Assembly (NCBI RefSeq): GCF_000157915.1
Contig: NZ_EQ973631.1
Location: 82,022 to 119,220, forward strand
Direction: 5' to 3'
From: Phocaeicola coprophilus DSM 18228 = JCM 13818
Lineage (GTDB): Bacteria; Bacteroidota; Bacteroidia; Bacteroidales; Bacteroidaceae
DNA: 37,199 nucleotides
Under the pieces are notes generated by a model, which worked only from the letters and a program-made list of their open reading frames with translations, had not been told where the DNA came from and did not search any database. Shown here one piece after another: positions 31,747 to 37,199 of the stretch (position 1 is its first letter; the number at the start of each line of letters is the position of its first letter). A program made the position numbers and the translations under genes.

Positions 31747-34518
31747 TTAATGCGCTTCCAGCCAATTCTGTCCCCATCCGCTGTCTGCAAGCAAAGGTGC
31801 TTTCATTTTGTAGGCAGACTCCATCTCTTCAATCACGATCTGCTTTACTTTTTCCTGTTCTTCAGGCAGTACGCTGAAGTTTAATTCATCGTGTACCTGC
31901 AGGATCATTTTTGACTGAATTCTTTCTTTCAGGAAGCGTTGGTAAATGCGTACCATGGCAACTTTGATGATATCGGCAGCACTTCCCTGAATCGGCGCAT
32001 TGATGGCATTACGTTCCGCATATCCTCTTACTACCGCATTTCTTGAATTGATATCTGGCAGGTAACGTTTGCGCTTGAAGATTGTTTCAATGTATCCCCG
32101 TTCGCGGGCAATGCGGATACTTTCGTCCATATATTCCTTCACGTGCGGGTAGTTTTCAAAATATCCGTCGATCAGTTCCTTGGCTTCTTTACGGTCTACG
32201 TTCAGGCGTTCGGCCAGACCGAAGACGGAGATACCATAAATAATACCGAAGTTGGCTGTCTTGGCTTTGCTTCGTTGTTCACGGGTTACTTCTTCCAAAG
32301 GCACCTTATATATTTTAGAGGCGGTGGCGGCATGGATATCCTGACCTTTCTGGAAAGCTTCGATCATGTGAGGATCTCCACTCAGATGAGCCATAATACG
32401 GAGTTCAATCTGTGAATAGTCGGCAGAGAAGAAGATACATCCGTCATCAGGAATGAAAGCTTTTCGGATTTCTTTGCCGTCTTCGTTCCGGATCGGGATG
32501 TTCTGCAAGTTCGGATTACTGGAGCTGAGTCGTCCGGTAGCAGTTACAGTCTGGTTGAACGAAGTATGGATTCTTCCGGTCTCGGGATTGATCAACTGGG
32601 GAAGCGCATCGATATAGGTTCCCAGTAACTTCTTCAGTCCCCGGTGTTCCAGAATTTTTCCTACAACTTCATGTTTTCCGCGCAGGCTTTCCAGTACTTC
32701 TTCTGAAGTAACGTATTGTCCGGTTTTGGTTTTCTTCGCTTTTTCCACAATCTTCAGTCTGTCGAAGAGTACTTCTCCTACCTGTTTGGGGGAAGCGATG
32801 TTGAATTCAGTTCCGGCCAGCTGGTAAACTTCCTCTTCGATCTGTTTCATGCGAAGCGTGAAGTGTCGTGAGGTTTCTTTCAGTGCCTCGGTATCGATGC
32901 GTACTCCATTGCGCTCCATATAAGCCAGCACCGGAATGAGTGGCATTTCTATTTCTTCAAAAAGTTTCCGTACATTGTTTTCGTCCAGTTCCTTTTCCAG
33001 TTTGTTTTTCAGTTTCAGAGTTACGTCTGCATCTTCACAGGCATATTCGTAGACAGAAGCAGGAGGGAGGTCGCGCATGTTACCCTGATTCTTGCCTTTA
33101 GGTCCGATGAGTTCTTCGATATGGATCGTCTGATAGTTCAGATAGATTTCTGCCAGATAATCCATGTTATGGCGTAATTCGGGTTGAAGGACGTAATGAG
33201 CCACCATGGTGTCGAACAACGGGCCTTGCAGTTGCACACCGTAGTTAGCGAGGACCAGCATATCATATTTGATGTTCTGTCCGACTTTCATGATTTCCCT
33301 GTTTTCGAAGACAGGTCTGAACCGGTCTACTATTTTTTGTGCTTCGCTTCGATCAGCCGGTACAGGAACATAGAAAGCCTGGTTTTCGGCATAACTGAAG
33401 CTCATTCCGACCAGTTCTGCACGTATCGGATCGGTACTTGTAGTTTCCGTATCTAGACTGAGAACGGACTGTGTAACGATATTTTGAAGAAGTTGGCTCA
33501 GTTTTTCTTCATTATCAACGAGTTGATAGTTACAATTTAGCGTATGAAGCGTTGCGAGATTCGTTTTTTCAGGTTCGCTCGTAGTCTCGGGCGTAAAAAA
33601 TCCAAAGAGATCGCCTTGTCCGGGTGTTGCGGCCGGAGTTTCTTTTGGCTTTTCTTTGAAGATGCGTTCCAATAATGTGCGGAACTCCAGTTCCTGAAAA
33701 ATTTTTCTCAGTTCTTCTTCGTCGGGTGATTCACGTTTCAGTGCATCCATGTCGAGTGGGAGAGGGACATCTGTTTTGATGGTTGCCAGAAATCTGGAGA
33801 ACTCGATCTGCTTACGGTTTTCTTCCACCTTTGTACGAAGGGCTCCTTTCAGCTGATCTGTATGGGCAAGGAGGTTCTCAATGTTGCCAAACTGTGCAAT
33901 CAGTTTCTGTGCCGTCTTTTCTCCAACGCCCGGACATCCCGGAATATTGTCGGAAGCATCTCCCATCAGTCCCAGCAGGTCGATGACTTGCAAAGGCGAC
34001 TGAATGGCATACTTGTTCTTGACTTCTTCGACACCCATGACTTCGAAAGCCTTGTCGTTGTGTCGGGGGCGGTACATGAATACGTTCTCGCCGACCAGCT
34101 GTCCGTAGTCTTTGTCGGGAGTCATCATATAAGTGGTAATGCCGCGTTTCCCGGCTTCCGTGGCCAGTGTTCCGATGACATCGTCGGCTTCATATCCGGG
34201 CACTTCAAGGATCGGAATGCGATAGGCACGGATAATATCCTTGATAATAGGGACGGAGAGACGGATCACTTCCGGCGTTTCCTCACGTTGTGCCTTGTAT
34301 TCCGGATAGGCTTCATGACGGAACGTAGGGCCTGCCGGATCGAATGCTATACCGATGTGAGTGGGGTTTTCCTTTTTCAGGACATCCTCCAGTGTATTGA
34401 CAAATCCGAGGATGGCTGAGGTATTGAAACCTTTCGAGTTGATACGGGGGCTTTTGATGAGCGCGTAGTAGGCGCGATAAATCAGCGCATACGCATCCAA
34501 TAGAAACAGTTTCTCCAT
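31747..34518 (-). CDS. polA: DNA polymerase I
   Basis: PolA fills gaps and removes primers. I chose the ATG at 34518 (MEKLFLLDAYALIYRAYYAL, 923 residues), because the protein family begins there and an upstream in-frame ATG would overlap the likely promoter. Domains in order: 5'-3' exonuclease (to about 290; PGYEADDVIGTLA, GDASDNIPGCPGVGEKTA), a 3'-5' exonuclease with all three motifs intact (LDTETTSTDP, GQNIKYDML, YEYACEDAD), so proofreading is likely active, and the polymerase with motif A DYSQIELRIMAHLSGD, motif B RSKAKTANFGIIYG and motif C QVHDEL. It reads divergently from the polyprenyl synthase at 34611. Confidence 0.97.
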   Translation of the reverse strand: MEKLFLLDAYALIYRAYYALIKSPRINSKGFNTSAILGFVNTLEDVLKKENPTHIGIAFDPAGPTFRHEAYPEYKAQREETPEVIRLSVPIIKDIIRAYRIPILEVPGYEADDVIGTLATEAGKRGITTYMMTPDKDYGQLVGENVFMYRPRHNDKAFEVMGVEEVKNKYAIQSPLQVIDLLGLMGDASDNIPGCPGVGEKTAQKLIAQFGNIENLLAHTDQLKGALRTKVEENRKQIEFSRFLATIKTDVPLPLDMDALKRESPDEEELRKIFQELEFRTLLERIFKEKPKETPAATPGQGDLFGFFTPETTSEPEKTNLATLHTLNCNYQLVDNEEKLSQLLQNIVTQSVLSLDTETTSTDPIRAELVGMSFSYAENQAFYVPVPADRSEAQKIVDRFRPVFENREIMKVGQNIKYDMLVLANYGVQLQGPLFDTMVAHYVLQPELRHNMDYLAEIYLNYQTIHIEELIGPKGKNQGNMRDLPPASVYEYACEDADVTLKLKNKLEKELDENNVRKLFEEIEMPLIPVLAYMERNGVRIDTEALKETSRHFTLRMKQIEEEVYQLAGTEFNIASPKQVGEVLFDRLKIVEKAKKTKTGQYVTSEEVLESLRGKHEVVGKILEHRGLKKLLGTYIDALPQLINPETGRIHTSFNQTVTATGRLSSSNPNLQNIPIRNEDGKEIRKAFIPDDGCIFFSADYSQIELRIMAHLSGDPHMIEAFQKGQDIHAATASKIYKVPLEEVTREQRSKAKTANFGIIYGISVFGLAERLNVDRKEAKELIDGYFENYPHVKEYMDESIRIARERGYIETIFKRKRYLPDINSRNAVVRGYAERNAINAPIQGSAADIIKVAMVRIYQRFLKERIQSKMILQVHDELNFSVLPEEQEKVKQIVIEEMESAYKMKAPLLADSGWGQNWLEAH

Positions 34519-34546
34519 TCGTGTAAAAATATTAAGTTTTTTCATG

Positions 34547-34554
34547 TAAAAGTA
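34547..34554 (-). promoter_or_regulatory. Possible -7 box of polA
   Basis: The minus strand reads TACTTTTA, one base from TAnnTTTG, about 29 bases before the chosen polA start. No -33 element is evident. Confidence 0.33.
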
Positions 34555-34585
34555 CAAAAAAATACGGGATTAGCTGTTTTATTAT

Positions 34586-34593
34586 TACTTTTG
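34586..34593 (+). promoter_or_regulatory. -7 box of the polyprenyl synthase gene
   Basis: The plus strand reads TACTTTTG, an exact TAnnTTTG match, 17 bases before the ATG at 34611. A TTAG at 34570-34573 is closer than the usual -33. The leader would be only about 10 bases. Confidence 0.42.
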
Positions 34594-34610
34594 TACGCAA
34601 ATAAATATCC

Positions 34611-35585
34611 ATGGACAAGACAGAATTAATCAAACGACCGATAGAAAAGGAATTAGGTGAATTCAGAGAACTGTTCGAATCATCACTGGAAAGCAGTAAT
34701 CCGCTGCTGGGAGAAGTATTGTCGTATATCCGAAAGCGCAACGGGAAAATGATGCGTCCTATATTGGTGATGTTGATGGCCAAGCTCTTTGGGCATATTA
34801 ATTCCTCTACGCTGCATGTGGCTCTCTCGCTGGAGTTGCTGCATACGGCCAGTCTGGTACACGATGATGTCGTGGATGAAAGTGACGAACGGAGAGGACA
34901 ATCGTCGGTTAATGCTGTTTATAACAATAAGATCTCGGTGCTGGTAGGTGATTATATGCTGGCAACAAGCCTGTGGCATGCGGCTCATACCGGAAAAGTC
35001 GAGCTGGTGGAACTGGTTGCCCGGCTGGGACAAGCTTTGTCGGAAGGCGAGATTATTCAATTGGCTAATATCAGTAACCGCGATTTTTCGGAAGACATTT
35101 ATTTTGATGTCATCCGCAAGAAAACAGCAGCTCTTTTTACTGCCAGTGCAGAGAGTGGGGCACTTTCAGCCGGAGCATCGGAAGAAGAAGTAAGCCGGGC
35201 GGCGGATTTCGGTGAAATGATCGGTATTGCATTTCAGATAAAGGATGACATCTTTGACTATTATGAATCACCGGAGCTGGGCAAGCCTACCGGAAATGAT
35301 ATGTTGGAAGGCAAACTTACTTTGCCGGCACTTTATGTCATCAATAAGCTGAATGATGAATCAGTCCGTGAACTGGCGCTCCGGATTCGTGCTTTAAAAG
35401 CCTCTAAAGAAGAAATTGCTTCGTTCGTGGAACTGGTAAAGCGGGAAGGAGGAATAGCCCATGCAGAGCAGGTAATGTATGAATACCGGAACCGTGCCTT
35501 GCAATTGTTGCCGGCTTCGGCAGATGAAGCTTTGCGTCTCTCGCTGACTGCTTATATTGATTACGTCATTGAAAGAAAGAAATAG
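34611..35585 (+). CDS. Polyprenyl diphosphate synthase (trans, IspB-like)
   Basis: This 324-residue enzyme adds isopentenyl units to an allylic diphosphate to make the all-trans chain used for menaquinone. Both aspartate-rich motifs are present: DDVVDE at 85-90 (followed by SDERRG) and KDDIFD at 211-216 in FQIKDDIFDYYES. The residues just before the first motif (LLHTASLVH) are small or medium rather than bulky, as in long-chain synthases, but chain length cannot be set from sequence alone. It stands alone, divergent from polA and convergent with deoC. Confidence 0.93.
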   Translation: MDKTELIKRPIEKELGEFRELFESSLESSNPLLGEVLSYIRKRNGKMMRPILVMLMAKLFGHINSSTLHVALSLELLHTASLVHDDVVDESDERRGQSSVNAVYNNKISVLVGDYMLATSLWHAAHTGKVELVELVARLGQALSEGEIIQLANISNRDFSEDIYFDVIRKKTAALFTASAESGALSAGASEEEVSRAADFGEMIGIAFQIKDDIFDYYESPELGKPTGNDMLEGKLTLPALYVINKLNDESVRELALRIRALKASKEEIASFVELVKREGGIAHAEQVMYEYRNRALQLLPASADEALRLSLTAYIDYVIERKK

Positions 35586-35605
35586 GCAGATAGATATATC
35601 TGGTG

Positions 35606-35652
35606 TGAAAGCAGGCAGAGCGGATCCGTTCCGTTCTGCCTGTCTGCTTTTA
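35606..35652. terminator. Two-way terminator between polyprenyl synthase and deoC
   Basis: A 13-base stem with one G-T pair (35612-35624 with 35630-35642, CAGGCAGAGCGGA) has a 5-base loop. It is followed on the plus strand by TCTGCTTTTATC and preceded by GTGTGAAAG, so it can end both convergent transcripts. The deoC stop codon is at its right edge. Confidence 0.68.
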
Positions 35653-36615
35653 TCAGAAGAATTTGGTTTCCTGTCCGAGAATATCCGACAAAAGAAGATT
35701 TGCCAGACGGCTGGTTCCGAGACGGAACAGCTGGTTGTTTAACCATTCTTTTCCTAATACCTCTTTGACAATGGTATAATAGGTCAGGGCATCCTTCACT
35801 GTATTGATGCCTCCAGCCGGCTTAAAACCGATTTTACGTCCTGTTTCGCGGTGGTATTCCTTGATGGCATTACACATCACATACGCAGCTTCCGGAGTTG
35901 CTGCCGGATTCTCTTTTCCTGTGGAAGTTTTGATGAAGTCTGCGCCTGAATACATCGAAAGAATAGAAGCTTTCTTGATGTTGGAAGCTGTTTTCAGGGC
36001 GCCGGTTTCCAGAATAACCTTCAAATGTTTGTCGCCGCATACCTCTTTCAATTCTTCGATTTCATCGCACATGCCTTCGTAATCACCTTCCAGGAATTTG
36101 CCTACCGGAATCACGATGTCGATTTCATCAGCGCCTGCATGAAGAGCCATTGCCGTTTCTGCCACCTTGACTTCCGTGAAGGTCTGTGAGGAAGGAAATC
36201 CTCCTGAAACGCAGGCGATGTTTACATGGTCTGCTTCCAGTGTATCGTTGACGATTTCTGCCATGTTAGGATAAACACAGATAGCCGCTACGTTATCCAG
36301 ATCGGGATACTTGTCATCAAACTCATTCACCTTTTCCGTGAATTTCATGACGCTCTGCTCGCTGTCTGTACATTTCAGGGTTGTCAGATCGATGCAGTGA
36401 AAGAGGAATTTCTTGACCTCCGCAGTATCGTTTTCTGACAGATGCTTTTCGATGAGTGCGGCAGTTTCCCGGGCGATTTTGTCATCATCCAGGTTTGTCT
36501 CATACTTGCCTAATGCAATGTCATACTTGCTTGGCTGATGCAGGTGTTCTTTGTCCTCTTCATCGTAGGGAAGTGTCAAATCTTCGTAGTCTTCGTAATT
36601 GTTGTTACTCTTCAT
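35653..36615 (-). CDS. deoC: Deoxyribose-phosphate aldolase
   Basis: DeoC splits 2-deoxyribose 5-phosphate into acetaldehyde and glyceraldehyde 3-phosphate in deoxynucleoside salvage. The 320-residue protein has the Schiff-base Lys229 in GADFIKTSTGKENPAAT and the second lysine, Lys265, in GFKPAGGI. The N-terminal 65 residues are an acidic extension (YEDLTLPYDEEDKEHLH) absent from compact DeoC proteins; in the family it occurs with longer Bacteroidetes forms. It follows the MazG-like gene by 5 bases and so ends the dtd-mazG-deoC run, and its stop abuts a terminator. Confidence 0.96.
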   Translation of the reverse strand: MKSNNNYEDYEDLTLPYDEEDKEHLHQPSKYDIALGKYETNLDDDKIARETAALIEKHLSENDTAEVKKFLFHCIDLTTLKCTDSEQSVMKFTEKVNEFDDKYPDLDNVAAICVYPNMAEIVNDTLEADHVNIACVSGGFPSSQTFTEVKVAETAMALHAGADEIDIVIPVGKFLEGDYEGMCDEIEELKEVCGDKHLKVILETGALKTASNIKKASILSMYSGADFIKTSTGKENPAATPEAAYVMCNAIKEYHRETGRKIGFKPAGGINTVKDALTYYTIVKEVLGKEWLNNQLFRLGTSRLANLLLSDILGQETKFF

Positions 36616-36620
36616 AAGGC

Positions 36621-36941
36621 TTATAGTTTGGGGTTGTTTTTATGTCTCTCTTTGTCGCGGGCTGTTTTCTTCTCCAGATTTTTCTGAAAAGCTTCGGTCA
36701 GGTCGGTACCGGTCTGATTGGCCAGACAGATCAAGACCCAGAGAACGTCCGCCATTTCATCGGCCAGGTTCGCTTTTTCTCCCGGTTTAAACGACTGGTC
36801 TCCGTAGGTGCGTGAGATCACACGGGCCAGTTCGCCCACTTCTTCTGTCAGTACAGCCATATTGGTCAGTTCGCTGAAATAGCGGACACCATACGTCTTT
36901 ATCCAGTTGTCTACGGTTTTTTGTGCTTCTTCCAGAGTCAT
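36621..36941 (-). CDS. MazG-like nucleotide pyrophosphohydrolase
   Basis: This 106-residue all-alpha protein has the EExxE/ExxD pattern of the MazG superfamily (TEEVGELARVISRTYGD and LADEMADVLWVLICLANQTG), which cleaves nucleoside triphosphates or dCTP-like substrates to monophosphates. I start it at 36941 (MTLEEAQKTVDNW), because the previous gene stops at 36943 and upstream codons would lie within dtd. It is followed 5 bases later by deoC, which fits a nucleotide-hygiene and salvage set. The preferred nucleotide is not evident. Confidence 0.92.
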   Translation of the reverse strand: MTLEEAQKTVDNWIKTYGVRYFSELTNMAVLTEEVGELARVISRTYGDQSFKPGEKANLADEMADVLWVLICLANQTGTDLTEAFQKNLEKKTARDKERHKNNPKL

Positions 36942-36942
36942 T

Positions 36943-37199
36943 TTATTCTTTGTTTTTAGTGTCCATACAGATGGTAACGGGGCCATTATTCAGCAGCTCG
37001 ACCTTCATGTCTGCACCGAATTCACCGGTTCCGACTTCTTTTCCCAAAGCAATGCTCAGCTCGTTGCAGAAGTATTCATAAAGAGGAATAGCCGTTTCAT
37101 GTTTGGCTGCCCGTATGTAAGACGGGCGATTTCCTTTTTTGGTGGAAGCCATCAGTGTGAACTGACTAATGACCAGTATTTCTCCGTTTACCTCAAGGA
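36943..37199 (-). CDS. dtd: D-aminoacyl-tRNA deacylase (5' end beyond window)
   Basis: Dtd hydrolyses D-amino acids from mischarged tRNAs. The last 85 codons are in the window and the frame is open to the right edge. The visible part holds both family signatures: the nucleophile block SQFTLMA (in GEILVISQFTLMASTKKGNRPSY) and the end motif NGPVTICMDTK with the Gly-cis-Pro pair. An internal ATG at 37152 is not the start. The stop is 2 bases from the MazG-like start, so the three downstream genes are one unit. Confidence 0.93.
   Translation of the reverse strand, partial: LEVNGEILVISQFTLMASTKKGNRPSYIRAAKHETAIPLYEYFCNELSIALGKEVGTGEFGADMKVELLNNGPVTICMDTKNKE

Overview
The window is a 37.2 kb piece of a Bacteroidales chromosome, most like Bacteroides/Phocaeicola. 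The signs are a SusC/SusD pair, Bacteroidetes -7 boxes (TAnnTTTG) before many genes, a near absence of Shine-Dalgarno sequences, the family-restricted DUF3098, DUF3836 and DUF4271 proteins, and the gene order ftsX-DUF3098-uppP-truB-queA-folK. Nearly all of it is ordered core genome. I see no prophage, insertion sequence, CRISPR array, tRNA or rRNA.

Layout. 1-3763 (minus): a cut susD-like gene and a complete susC-like TonB-dependent transporter, the edge of a glycan utilisation locus. 3764-4427: a gene-free stretch with a degenerate 22-bp repeat tract and the tyrS terminator. 4428-9446 (minus): LOG-family hydrolase, DUF4271 membrane protein, hemD, rnpA, yidD, a TatD-type hydrolase and tyrS. 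9628-10923 (minus): metK, whose leader carries a recognisable SAM-II riboswitch directly after the predicted promoter. 11161-16335 (minus): methyltransferase, ftsX, DUF3098, uppP, truB, queA and folK, tightly packed with several 4-bp overlaps. 16491-18139: a PspC-domain gene convergent with miaB. 18265-20172 (plus): a small membrane protein and a succinate/acetyl-CoA:CoA transferase. 20261-22774 (minus): a secreted GH2 beta-galactosidase. 22775-23340: a gene-free stretch with a strictly phased array of ten 22-bp dyads. 23341-28863 (plus): leuS, a YitT-family protein, rdgB and a serine hydrolase. 28895-30927 (minus): ychF and a ketopantoate-reductase homologue. 31208-34518 (minus): a secreted DUF3836 protein and polA, the latter divergent from a polyprenyl diphosphate synthase at 34611. 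35653-37199 (minus): a dtd (cut), MazG-like, deoC run.

The products mostly serve information processing (tyrS, leuS, metK, miaB, queA, truB, rnpA, dtd, polA, ychF), nucleotide hygiene and salvage (rdgB, MazG-like, deoC, LOG), envelope and division (ftsX, uppP, polyprenyl synthase, yidD), cofactors (hemD, folK, possibly the ketopantoate reductase), and glycan capture and fermentation (SusCD, GH2, CoA transferase).

The least explained signals are non-coding: the ten-unit phased dyad array at 22941-23160, a second 22-bp periodic tract of about the same length at 4092-4311, and a perfect 15-bp inverted repeat between hemD and rnpA. Both repeat tracts lie upstream of a minus-strand glycan gene. 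The SAM-II element upstream of metK is the clearest regulatory RNA.
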